Below, one piece after another: positions 5,815 to 11,841 of a stretch of DNA of 35,447 nt. The notes below the pieces were generated by a model that had not been told where the DNA came from, made no database searches, and saw nothing but the letters and a program-made list of their open reading frames with translations. The stretch comes from a virus: positions 1-35,447 of IMG/VR virus record IMGVR_UViG_3300042430_001461. One strand, 5' to 3'. The stretch's first letter is position 1. Every line of letters starts with the position of its first letter. Made by a program: the position numbers and the translations under genes.

Positions 5815-5843
5815 ATTAAACAGCATGTTTCGCCGCATGTCAA
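5815..5843 (-). promoter_or_regulatory. Leftward early promoter
   Basis: On the - strand a perfect -35 TTGACA (5838-5843) and a -10 TTTAAT (5815-5820) are separated by 17 bases. The start of the leftward operon follows about 30 bases on. The -10 lies within an inverted repeat, AAACA-GCA-TGTTT (5818-5830). The promoter is a close twin of the rightward promoter. Confidence 0.8.
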
Positions 5844-5849
5844 CAGTCC

Positions 5850-5860
5850 GTGTATTACAC
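5850..5860. promoter_or_regulatory. Palindromic operator candidate between divergent promoters
   Basis: GTGTATTACAC is a perfect inverted repeat with a central T, located between the two divergent -35 boxes. This is the usual place for a Cro/CI-type operator. The most likely ligand is the HTH protein encoded at 5924-6160 (inference). Confidence 0.5.
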
Positions 5861-5866
5861 GCTGTG

Positions 5867-5896
5867 TTGACAAACCACATAAACGTGGTGTTTAAT
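5867..5896 (+). promoter_or_regulatory. Rightward early promoter
   Basis: -35 TTGACA (5867-5872) and -10 TTTAAT (5891-5896) are separated by 18 bases. The spacer contains an inverted repeat, ACCAC-ATAAAC-GTGGT (5874-5889). It drives the Cro-like gene (start 5924) and the replication operon. Confidence 0.8.
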
Positions 5897-5923
5897 CCGG
5901 CACGATCATCCGCATTGGCACCC

Positions 5924-6160
5924 ATGAATACCACCCCTTCTGAAGCGCTCGACGAGGCGATTAAGCGGACCGGCGGGACCAAACAGCTAGCCGACCGGCT
6001 CGCTGTAACCGTTCAGGTGGTATCGAACTGGCGCGCGCGCGGGGTGCCAGCCGAGCGCTGTCCAGACATTGAGCGCGTAACTGGCGTGCGCTGCGAGCGT
6101 CTGCGGCCGGACGTTGACTGGGACGTGCTGCGCGTCGCCGGCCGCAATGCGGAAGGATGA
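5924..6160 (+). CDS. Cro/YdaS-like HTH transcriptional regulator
   Basis: 78 aa, ATG at 5924. Residues 1-62 match the YdaS/Cro helix-turn-helix pattern: SEALDEAIKRTGGTKQLADR, then LAVTVQVVSNWRARG (recognition helix), then VPAERCPDIERVTGVRCERL. It lacks a cleavage/oligomerisation domain, so it is Cro-like rather than CI-like. It is expressed from its own promoter and probably binds the palindromes between the divergent promoters. The C-terminal codons WDVLRVAGR recur in a short ORF at 7135-7191. No partner repressor is encoded opposite it. Confidence 0.85.
   Translation: MNTTPSEALDEAIKRTGGTKQLADRLAVTVQVVSNWRARGVPAERCPDIERVTGVRCERLRPDVDWDVLRVAGRNAEG
6115..6142. repeat. 28-bp direct repeat, copy 1 (end of Cro-like gene)
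   Basis: Encodes WDVLRVAG at the end of the Cro-like regulator. It matches 7145-7172 with one mismatch. Both copies sit just before a stop codon that overlaps the start of the next gene. Confidence 0.9.
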
Positions 6161-6162
6161 GG

Positions 6163-6342
6163 ATGGACGAAGAACTGACTAAGGCCCTGCACTCTGCGAC
6201 GTTTGCAACGCAAGAGCTACAGCAGGCACTGAAGACCGCCGACGCGGTGGCCGCGCTGGTTCTCCTGCCGATGATTGCAGACGCTGCCCGACTGGCGCAG
6301 CAGATCAGCGGGTTGATTCACGCGAGGGCTGACCGTGGCTGA
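6163..6342 (+). CDS. Hypothetical small helical protein
   Basis: 59 aa from the ATG at 6163, which has AAGGA at suitable distance. An ATG at 6157 overlapping the upstream stop would add two residues. The protein is helical (DEELTKALHSATFATQELQQ, then LKTADAVAALVLLPMIADAA). The middle is mildly hydrophobic but also amphipathic, so a membrane location is uncertain. It overlaps the methyltransferase start by 8 bases. Confidence 0.65.
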   Translation: MDEELTKALHSATFATQELQQALKTADAVAALVLLPMIADAARLAQQISGLIHARADRG

Positions 6343-7138
6343 GAAAGTGGTGATCGGCAACGCGGAACTGTGGCACGGGGACTGCCGCGAGGTGCTGCCG
6401 CTGCTGCCGACGATTGATGCCGTAGTGACCAGCCCGCCATACAACCAACTTGGCGACTTGCCAAAGAATGGCAGCGGATTATGGGAAAAATCGGCTTTCT
6501 TGCGCGCGTGGGAAAGCAATGGCTATGCGGACAAGTTGAGCGAGCCGGAATATCAGAAATGGCAGTGCGATCTGTTTGCAGAGATTGCAGCCAAGTGCAG
6601 CGAGAAAGCGAGCCTGTTCTACAACCATCAGTTGCGCTGGCGTGACGGCGTATGCCTGCACCCGGTTCAATGGTTTACGCCGGATGGCTGGCGCATGCGT
6701 TCCGAGATCATCTGGAACCGTGGTGGCGGGATGATGTTCAACGCCCGCATGTTTGTGCGGTTCGATGAGCGAATCCTGTGGTTCGTGCGCGGCGTTTCGT
6801 GGCATTGGAACCAATCAATGGTTGGGCACGGAACCATCTGGAACATTGCGCGAGAGCAGCAGCGGCAGGGAAAAGAACACCCCGTTGCATTCCCGGTTGA
6901 ACTGCCAGCCCGGTGCATTCTCGCAGCGACAGAGCCGGGGGCGTTGGTGCTTGACCCGTTCATGGGCAGCGGAACAACTGGCGTGGCGTGTGCCATGCAC
7001 GGACGCGCGTTCTGTGGCATTGAGCGCGAGCGCAAGTATTTCGACATCGCCTGCGAGCGCATCAGCCGCGCCCAGGCCCAGGGCACGCTTCTGTCGCCCG
7101 AAGAACCGCGCGAATGCGTGCAGGAGGGGCTGTTGTGA
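6335..7138 (+). CDS. DNA methyltransferase (N4-cytosine/N6-adenine type)
   Basis: 267 aa from GTG at 6335, with GAGGG upstream. Catalytic motif IV is TSPPYN (residues 32-37), and the AdoMet-binding motif I is DPFMGSGTT (207-215) followed by the GIERERKYFDIA block. The order IV, target region, I defines the beta class of amino-methyltransferases (PF01555). SPPY is common in N4-cytosine enzymes but also occurs in N6-adenine ones. There is no accompanying restriction enzyme, so it is probably a solitary phage enzyme that protects phage DNA from host restriction (inference). Confidence 0.9.
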   Translation: MAEKVVIGNAELWHGDCREVLPLLPTIDAVVTSPPYNQLGDLPKNGSGLWEKSAFLRAWESNGYADKLSEPEYQKWQCDLFAEIAAKCSEKASLFYNHQLRWRDGVCLHPVQWFTPDGWRMRSEIIWNRGGGMMFNARMFVRFDERILWFVRGVSWHWNQSMVGHGTIWNIAREQQRQGKEHPVAFPVELPARCILAATEPGALVLDPFMGSGTTGVACAMHGRAFCGIERERKYFDIACERISRAQAQGTLLSPEEPRECVQEGLL

Positions 7139-7191
7139 AACCTAACTGGGACGTGCTGCGCGTCGCTGGCCGGGACGGGAGCGCGCGGTGA
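7135..7191 (+). CDS. 18-aa mini-ORF copying the Cro-like C-terminus
   Basis: GTG at 7135 overlaps the methyltransferase stop (GTGA), and a good ribosome site (AGGAGGGG) lies upstream. The product reads VKPNWDVLRVAGRDGSAR, and its stop TGA overlaps the GTG of the next ORF. Codons 5-12 match the end of the Cro-like protein (WDVLRVAGR), from a 28-bp repeat with one mismatch. It may be the relic of a second Cro-like gene deleted to its last codons, or a minimal leader peptide keeping translational coupling. Existence of the product is unproven. Confidence 0.4.
   Translation: MKPNWDVLRVAGRDGSAR
7145..7172. repeat. 28-bp direct repeat, copy 2
   Basis: Matches 6115-6142 except for one base (GCTGG against GCCGG). 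The substitution is silent in the shared reading frame. Confidence 0.9.
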
Positions 7192-7304
7192 GCTGGAGCG
7201 CATACACAGCGCGGCTTGCCGCATGGGACCGCGCGCACCCAGACGCCGCGCCGGCCGAGCGAGACGCTTACGTGCGCCACCTGTTGCGGAGGCTGGGCCT
7301 GTGA
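7188..7304 (+). CDS. 38-aa hypothetical protein
   Basis: GTG at 7188 overlaps the previous stop (GTGA), and its own stop overlaps the GTG of the primase-like gene (GTGA). The product is MSWSAYTARLAAWDRAHPDA, then APAERDAYVRHLLRRLGL: amphipathic and helical. It fills exactly the space between two genes in a chain of GTGA overlaps, which supports it being translated. The function is unknown. Confidence 0.5.
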   Translation: MSWSAYTARLAAWDRAHPDAAPAERDAYVRHLLRRLGL

Positions 7305-7726
7305 CTGCCGACAAGCTGCTGTCGCGGCTGGAGGGCGTGCGGTCGAGCGGACGCAATCGTTGGCGCGCACGCTGCCCATCGTGTGGCGGCAAGAACGCCA
7401 GCAAGCTGTCGGTGTGCGATGCAGACGATGGTCGCGTCTTGCTGCACTGCTTTGCCGGCTGCGACGTGTCCGCAATCGTCGGCGCGCTAGGCCTCGACCT
7501 GGCCGATCTGTTTCCGCCGAAGCCCGTCGACCACGCGCCCAGGGTCCGCAAACCGTGGGCCGCGCGCGACGTGGTGGCCGCCCTGCGCGCCGAAACGATG
7601 GTCGGCTGGGTGCTGCTGACGGACATCGCCAACGGCAAGGTAATGACAAAGGGCGACCGGGAGCGCGCGAAGGTGGCTGCAGAACGGGCGGCCCATCTAA
7701 TGCGAGAACTCGAGGGGGCAGCGTGA
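7301..7726 (+). CDS. Primase-type zinc-finger protein
   Basis: 141 aa from GTG at 7301, overlapping the previous stop, with GGAGG upstream; a longer frame starts at 7223. Residues 25-54 carry a zinc site: Cys25-x2-Cys28, then His49/Cys50 and Cys54 (ARCPSCGG...HCFAGC). The following DVSAIVGALGLDLADLFP is characteristic of the CHC2-like N-terminal domain of DnaG/phage primases. There is no Toprim catalytic domain, so it is a stand-alone DNA-binding module. Next to the DnaB-like ATPase it may guide primer synthesis or helicase loading (inference). Confidence 0.8.
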   Translation: MTADKLLSRLEGVRSSGRNRWRARCPSCGGKNASKLSVCDADDGRVLLHCFAGCDVSAIVGALGLDLADLFPPKPVDHAPRVRKPWAARDVVAALRAETMVGWVLLTDIANGKVMTKGDRERAKVAAERAAHLMRELEGAA

Positions 7727-8676
7727 ACCGGGACGACATGGCCCGCTTGGCGTCGGTCGCAGACGCTGTGCGCAACGCGCAGGGCCGAACGGTCCCGGGC
7801 AACTGGGAACCGCCCAAGCACGCGCATCTGCTGCGCGCTCCGTCCGCGTTCGTTGACAACATCATTGCCAAGCTGGGCGACGACGGCACGAAAGGCGACC
7901 CCCTGCCGTGGCCGAAGACGGCCGGGAGGCTGCGGCTGCGTCCGTCGGAGATGACGGTCTGGGCCGGCAGCAACGGCAGCGCAAAGTCTACGATGCTCTC
8001 CGAGATCATGGTGGCGCTGGCGCACGCTGGCCGCCGCGTGGTCATCATGTCGCTCGAGATGCCGGCGTACAGCGTGGCAGCCAAAATGGCTATCCAAGCG
8101 CTGTGCAACCGCCACCCAGCGCGCTCCCGCGTCGAGGTGTGGGCGGATGAGGTCGGGGAGTCGATGGCGTTCTTGGACCTGACCGGCGACCTTGAGCCGG
8201 CCGAATGCATCCGACTCGCGCGGTACTGCGCGCACGAACTCGGCACGCAGCACCTAGTAATCGACAACCTGACGAAGATCGTCAGCGCCGACAACGAACA
8301 CGCTGAGCAGCAGCGGAAGTTTGTCGCGCAGCTCCACAGGACGGCGATCGACACCGGTATGCACGTTCACCTGGTCGCGCATACCCGCAAGCCGGCAGAC
8401 GAGGAGAAGCAGCCGCCGAGCCGCTACGAAGTGGCTGGGTCGCGCACGCTGGTCGATCAGCCAGACAACGTGGTGATGATCTGGCGTAATCGGGACAAAG
8501 AGCGGGCGCGCGAGGACGGCGATGTAGGCCGGGCCGGCGAGCCTGATCTGGTGCTGAACGTCGACAAGCAGCGGCACGCCGACTACACGGGCCGGATTGG
8601 TCTGTGGTTCGATCGGGCGGCGTATCGGTTGGTCGGAGACTACGCGGAGCGCTCGCAACCGATGGTGAAAAGCTGA
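7723..8676 (+). CDS. DnaB-like replicative helicase / RecA-fold ATPase
   Basis: 317 aa from GTG at 7723, overlapping the previous stop, with GAGGGGG upstream; an in-frame ATG at 7738 is an alternative. Walker A is GSNGSAKST (residues 82-90), with Ala in place of the usual second Gly before Lys. The SLEMP motif (~110-114) is typical of DnaB helicases. Walker B is HLVIDN with Asp181. HLVAHTRKP and the following SGR-like segment (VAGSRTLVDQPDNV) match DnaB C-terminal motifs. There is no DnaB N-terminal domain, as in RepA/DnaB-C-type phage ATPases. Its role is unwinding at the replication fork, with the neighbouring zinc-finger protein and replication protein as likely partners. Confidence 0.85.
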   Translation: MNRDDMARLASVADAVRNAQGRTVPGNWEPPKHAHLLRAPSAFVDNIIAKLGDDGTKGDPLPWPKTAGRLRLRPSEMTVWAGSNGSAKSTMLSEIMVALAHAGRRVVIMSLEMPAYSVAAKMAIQALCNRHPARSRVEVWADEVGESMAFLDLTGDLEPAECIRLARYCAHELGTQHLVIDNLTKIVSADNEHAEQQRKFVAQLHRTAIDTGMHVHLVAHTRKPADEEKQPPSRYEVAGSRTLVDQPDNVVMIWRNRDKERAREDGDVGRAGEPDLVLNVDKQRHADYTGRIGLWFDRAAYRLVGDYAERSQPMVKS

Positions 8677-8729
8677 TACGTCAATTCGATTAGTATAATC
8701 GCCGTCATCATAACGGATTACATAAACCA
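8677..8729 (+). promoter_or_regulatory. Candidate internal promoter before the replication protein
   Basis: This 53-base gap is noticeably AT-rich and has a perfect -10 TATAAT at 8694-8699. The only -35-like sequence is weak (CTGATA or GCTGAT near 8672-8678, spacer 15-16). No clear ribosome site precedes the ATG at 8730. It could give extra transcription of the replication protein gene. Confidence 0.5.
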
Positions 8730-9515
8730 ATGTCGTACAGCAAGCTTCATCAATCGATTGTGAATTCGTCGTTGTGGGTTGCGCCAGACTCGACGCGAAT
8801 CCTATTCATTACGCTGCTGGCTATGGCGGACAAAGACGGCATGATCTACGGCAGCCGCCAAGGGCTTACGCGGATCGCCAACATTGATCCAGGCGACATG
8901 GAAAACGCTTGGCACGAACTTTTATCGCCCGACCCGGACAGCAGCGATCGGATTCGCGCGCCAGAGAACGAAGGTCGCAGGATTGAGGAGGTTTCTGGCG
9001 GGTTTCGGCTCTTGAACTTCGATTACTACCGCTCGCTGCGCAACGAGGACGAGCGCCGCGAGCAGAATCGCGCCGCTCAAGAGAGGCACAGGGCAAAATT
9101 AAGCCTTGGTCAGCCGCCGTCAGCCGCCGTCAGCCACGGTCAGCCGAGCGTGAGCAACGGTCATTCCGCGTCACCCTCGTCAGCCCATACAGATACAGAT
9201 ACAGAAGCAGTAAAACCCTCTGCGCATCGCAAGCGATGCGCGGGTGGCTTGTTCGATCGATTTTGGTCGATGTACCCGCGCAAGGTCAGCAAAGGTGCCG
9301 CCGAAAGAGCCTTCAAAACCATCAACCCGGACGAGCAGCTTGTCGGTCGCATGTGTGCGGCAATCGAGCGGGCCAAGACTTCGGATCAGTGGCGCAAAGA
9401 CGGCGGGCAGTTCATCCCGCACGCAGCGACCTGGCTGCGCGCCAAGGGCTGGGAAGACGAGCCAGCGGCGCAGCAGGCGCCACAGGACCGCGAATGGCTG
9501 CGGAAGGTGGCGTGA
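8730..9515 (+). CDS. Phage replication protein (helicase loader/O-like)
   Basis: 261 aa, ATG at 8730. The N-terminal ~110 residues resemble the winged-helix region of phage replication/DnaD-like proteins (SKLHQSIVNSSLWVAPDSTR, ...GSRQGLTRIANI). A flexible, Ser/His/Gln-rich linker follows (~120-165) and is encoded by the iteron tract. The C-terminal region, FDRFWSMYPRKVSKGAAERA followed by FIPHAATWLRAKGWEDE, is a hallmark of phage replication proteins. As in lambda O, the candidate origin lies inside the gene. It probably binds the iterons and recruits the DnaB-like ATPase (inference). Confidence 0.83.
   Translation: MSYSKLHQSIVNSSLWVAPDSTRILFITLLAMADKDGMIYGSRQGLTRIANIDPGDMENAWHELLSPDPDSSDRIRAPENEGRRIEEVSGGFRLLNFDYYRSLRNEDERREQNRAAQERHRAKLSLGQPPSAAVSHGQPSVSNGHSASPSSAHTDTDTEAVKPSAHRKRCAGGLFDRFWSMYPRKVSKGAAERAFKTINPDEQLVGRMCAAIERAKTSDQWRKDGGQFIPHAATWLRAKGWEDEPAAQQAPQDREWLRKVA
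9109..9185. repeat. 10-bp iterons, candidate replication origin
   Basis: GTCAGCC occurs at 9109, 9119, 9129 and 9139, exactly 10 bases apart, and again at 9179. Weaker versions (GTGAGC at 9150, GTCATT at 9160, GTCACCC at 9170) keep the phase. The 10-base period is not a multiple of three, so the repetition is selected at DNA level, one unit per helical turn. Together with the hairpin just downstream and the position in the middle of a replication gene, this matches the lambda O/ori arrangement. Confidence 0.7.
9222..9241. other. Perfect 9-bp inverted repeat near the iterons
   Basis: GCGCATCGC (9222-9230), AA, GCGATGCGC (9233-9241) form a perfect palindrome with a 2-base centre. It lies about 40 bases after the iterons and after a short run of ACAGAT repeats (9189-9204). 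It may be part of the origin, either as a protein-binding palindrome or a cruciform. Confidence 0.55.
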
Positions 9516-9703
9516 CATGCGACGCCTGCGCCCGTCCCGGCTTGTACGTCTTGAGCTGCATCCCCTGCTGCCTGCGGCTGATCGCCTCAGCTCCGCCCGG
9601 CCCGCATCAGCGGGCTATGGGCGCAGTCATCGGGCGACAGATGGGCGCCGATCATCTGCAAAACGTCAGGGAGGCATGGAATGAGGCGCGCGGCAAAAGT
9701 TGA
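9512..9703 (+). CDS. Small zinc-binding protein
   Basis: 63 aa from GTG at 9512, overlapping the previous stop (GTGA), with GGAAGG upstream. Cys3, Cys6, Cys16, Cys19 and Cys20 (TCDACARPG...LSCIPCC) form a treble-clef or ribbon-like zinc site at the very N-terminus. The remainder is helical (HQRAMGAVIGRQMGADHLQN). Similar short proteins sit in phage replication operons, but the function is unknown. It overlaps the nuclease gene by 23 bases. Confidence 0.7.
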   Translation: MTCDACARPGLYVLSCIPCCLRLIASAPPGPHQRAMGAVIGRQMGADHLQNVREAWNEARGKS

Positions 9704-9962
9704 CAGCAACCACGCGGAGATCGTCGCCGCATTGCGCCAGGTAGGCTGCTCCGTGCAGTCGCTGGCCGCCGTTGGCGGAGGCTGCCCCGACCTGCTCGTC
9801 GGCCGGGGCGGGAAAGCGTGGCTGCTCGAGGTCAAGGCCGGGCGCGGCCGACTGACGCCCGACCAGGTCGTCTGGTTTGGACTCTGGGGTGGTCCGCCCG
9901 TCGTCGTGGTGCGGTCGGCCGAAGATGCGCTCCAAGTCGTGGGGGGCAGCTACGTTGCGTGA
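9681..9962 (+). CDS. VRR-NUC-like endonuclease
   Basis: 93 aa, ATG at 9681 with AGGGAGG at 8 bases. The PD-(D/E)xK core is visible: VGGGCPDLLVGRGG gives the Asp, and WLLEVKAGRGRLTPDQVVWF gives the E-x-K followed by the conserved Gln. This is the compact VRR-NUC/resolvase-like nuclease (PF08774-like) of many phages, where it may resolve recombination or replication junctions in place of RusA. Location before the late regulator matches the usual place for such resolvases. Confidence 0.83.
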   Translation: MRRAAKVDSNHAEIVAALRQVGCSVQSLAAVGGGCPDLLVGRGGKAWLLEVKAGRGRLTPDQVVWFGLWGGPPVVVVRSAEDALQVVGGSYVA

Positions 9963-10398
9963 CGACACTGACGTTGTGCGCATCGAGGATGCCCTGCACG
10001 CCAGGCTCCAGGAGTGGGGCAGGTGGGCGCGGCAGCGGGCCTGGCTGTCATCGTGCCGCTCAATCGAGGGCCGCTATCGGCCCGAGGCGGGCGAAGTCTG
10101 GGATCGAGACCCAAAGCCGTTGCCAGTTGACGCGCTGGAGGCGTGGCGGGTGGAGGTCAACTGGCGCTACCTGCCGTGGCGGGAGCGCATGATGCTCCGC
10201 GCGTACTACGTCACCGCCCCCCGGTCATCCGTACCGGCGTGGGAGCGGCACAAGCGCGACACCTGCCGCAAGCTCGGGCTGCATCGCAACGAGTGGGCCT
10301 ACATGGTGCAGCGCGGCGCGGTGATGCTGGGCAACATCTTGCAATCTAATCATTGCCGCGTTAGTATTCGCGTCGAGCAATTCCCCCCGCACGGGTAG
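9955..10398 (+). CDS. Q-like late regulator / antiterminator candidate
   Basis: 147 aa if translation begins at TTG 9955, preceded by GGGGGG; the frame is open further upstream to 9877. The C-terminal two thirds hold AWRVEVNWRYLPWRERMMLR, YYV, then WERHKRDTCRKLGLHRNEWA and a C-terminal helix. This resembles the sigma4/HTH-like region of phage Q/ArpU-type late regulators. Position supports it: it is the last gene of the replication operon and is directly followed by a strong terminator and the late operon. The assignment is partly by context. Confidence 0.6.
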   Translation: MRDDTDVVRIEDALHARLQEWGRWARQRAWLSSCRSIEGRYRPEAGEVWDRDPKPLPVDALEAWRVEVNWRYLPWRERMMLRAYYVTAPRSSVPAWERHKRDTCRKLGLHRNEWAYMVQRGAVMLGNILQSNHCRVSIRVEQFPPHG

Positions 10399-10412
10399 GT
10401 GCGCGTCGCCAA

Positions 10413-10439
10413 GGCTGCCTAGTAGGCGGCCGTTTTTTT
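10413..10439 (+). terminator. Intrinsic terminator before the late operon
   Basis: The stem GGCTGCC (10413-10419), loop TAGTA and GGCGGCC (10425-10431, one G-U pair) is followed by G and seven T. This is the strongest intrinsic terminator in the window. It separates the replication operon from the late genes and is a natural target for antitermination by the upstream Q-like protein. Confidence 0.88.
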
Positions 10440-10525
10440 CGATGCCACTAAAAACGCTCGAGCCCGGCCGGCGACGCTAGGCACGTGCGCGGCATGCGTC
10501 TGGTGATCGACGAGGGCCAACATTT

Positions 10526-11176
10526 GTGCAGATCACCGTCAAGGCCGACTTCTCCAAGGTCAACGCCCTGCTCGACGGCACGATCAAGCAGGTGCCGTTC
10601 GCCACAGCGCGGGCGCTGACCGCCACGGCCAAGGCCGTGCAGAAGGAGCTGGAGCAGGAGATCGACCGCGTATTCGACGCGCCTGTCACGTTCACGCGAC
10701 GGGGTGTCGGCATCACATTCGCCACCAAGCTCAACCTGCGTGCCGAGGTATTCCTCAAGCGCAGGCAGGCCGCTTACCTGGACGCACAGATCAAGGGCGG
10801 GCCGCGTAAACGCAAGCCGTTCGAGGCGCGGTTCAACAGAGAACAAGGCCAGCCAGTCCCGAGCGCTGTGCCCGGTGCAGGGGCCACTCTCAACCAGTAC
10901 GGCAACCTGAGCAAGGCCCAGATCGCGCGGCTAGGGCGCCAGGCCAAGGGCCGCAAGCAAAACGTGTTCGTACCAAAGCCAGGCGATCGACTGTCGCCTG
11001 GTGTGTATCAACGTCAGCCAGATGGCAGGGTCAAGGCCGTGCTGGTGTTCACGAAGGCGCCAGCTAAGTATCGCAAGCGCTTCGACTTCTATGGCGTGGC
11101 ACGCAAGACAGTGCAAGCCACATGGTCGCGCAACTTCGCAACCAGCCTGCGCAACGCGATCAGGACGGCACGTTAG
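10526..11176 (+). CDS. Phage morphogenesis protein, minor tail Z-like
   Basis: 216 aa from GTG at 10526, with GAGGG about 10 bases upstream. It has an N-terminal helical segment (KVNALLDGTIKQVPFATARA, then LTATAKAVQKELEQEIDRVF) with the pattern of lambda gpZ (PF06763): an early helix ending in Ala-rich stretch, then FTRRGV, a basic middle region, FVPKPG and a C-terminal helix. In lambda, gpZ makes the tail competent for head joining. Here the gene lies before the terminase rather than among the connector genes. I infer a virion-assembly role; the family match is moderate. Confidence 0.55.
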   Translation: MQITVKADFSKVNALLDGTIKQVPFATARALTATAKAVQKELEQEIDRVFDAPVTFTRRGVGITFATKLNLRAEVFLKRRQAAYLDAQIKGGPRKRKPFEARFNREQGQPVPSAVPGAGATLNQYGNLSKAQIARLGRQAKGRKQNVFVPKPGDRLSPGVYQRQPDGRVKAVLVFTKAPAKYRKRFDFYGVARKTVQATWSRNFATSLRNAIRTAR

Positions 11177-11295
11177 TGGGTCCTTACTACGGGTCGGGCA
11201 TCGGGGGTTGTTCACCGTCCGATGTTAAGTTAGTGAATGCACACTACCGGAGTTAAGCAAGCAGTTAAGGGCATCTGCAGGTTAAGGGCTAATAA
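11177..11295. promoter_or_regulatory. Candidate packaging (cos/cosB-like) region with GTTAAG repeats
   Basis: This 119-base non-coding stretch before the small terminase gene holds four copies of GTTAAG on the + strand, at 11224, 11252, 11264 and 11281, the last two extended to GTTAAGGGC. In lambda, the small terminase binds repeated R sites next to cos, just upstream of its own gene. A similar use here is inferred. No cohesive-end nick site can be identified by eye. Confidence 0.45.
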
Positions 11296-11841
11296 ATGGA
11301 ACTGATCTCGCAAGCTGAATATGCGCGCCGTCGAGGTGTCAGTGAGGCGGCGGTCAGTAAGGCTATCAAGCGCTGCCGCATCCCACTGATCGATGGCAAG
11401 CTCGACCCGCTGGTCGCCGAGACGCTGTGGAAAGCGCGCACCGATCCGCATCAGCAACGGCGCGCGATGCAGCAGGGCATCCATGTTTCCGGCGGTGCGG
11501 CAAATGCGCTGCCGTCTGGGCTTGATGACGACGACGCCGTGCAGACAAGCATCGGCGGGCGCATCGACTGGCGTGAGCGCCGCGACCGCGCCGAGGCCAA
11601 ACTGGCCGAGCTTGACCTTGAGCAGCAGCTTGGAAGCCTGATTAAAGCCGAAGACGCCGAGCGCAAGGGCCGGCAGATTGCCTCGGCACTGGTGCAGCAA
11701 TTGGAGGCCATCCCGGAGCGCATTGCTTCAGAACTTGGCGTCGACGCCGCACACCGCAGCAAGTTGAGGCAAAGATTGCGCGAAGAAATCGACCGCGTGC
11801 GCGCTGAGATCGCTCGCGCTGGTTTGATGGCCGAGCAGTAA
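11296..11841 (+). CDS. Terminase small subunit, Nu1-like
   Basis: 181 aa, ATG at 11296. The N-terminal ELISQAEYARRRGVSEAAVS followed by KAIKRCRIPLIDGKLDPL is the winged/MerR-like helix-turn-helix typical of Nu1-type small terminases. The C-terminal half is a long charged helix (RRDRAEAKLAELDLEQQLGS, LIKAEDAERKGRQIASALVQ), as in proteins annotated as terminase small subunit/Nu1 or DUF1441. It recognises the packaging site and recruits the large subunit. Its stop overlaps the start of the large subunit (TAATG). Confidence 0.85.
   Translation: MELISQAEYARRRGVSEAAVSKAIKRCRIPLIDGKLDPLVAETLWKARTDPHQQRRAMQQGIHVSGGAANALPSGLDDDDAVQTSIGGRIDWRERRDRAEAKLAELDLEQQLGSLIKAEDAERKGRQIASALVQQLEAIPERIASELGVDAAHRSKLRQRLREEIDRVRAEIARAGLMAEQ

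Noticed and set aside
6667-8354. Long leftward reading frames opposite the methyltransferase, primase-like and helicase genes
   Set aside because: High GC content opens long antisense frames. The + strand products have clear catalytic motifs and connected start/stop overlaps; the antisense products are Arg/Ser/Pro-rich without motifs.
10440-10525. Small ORFs between terminator and late operon
   Set aside because: The ATG at 10441 gives only 12 codons without a ribosome site. Another frame (ATG near 10495) runs into the morphogenesis gene in a wrong frame with Arg/Ser/Pro-rich content.
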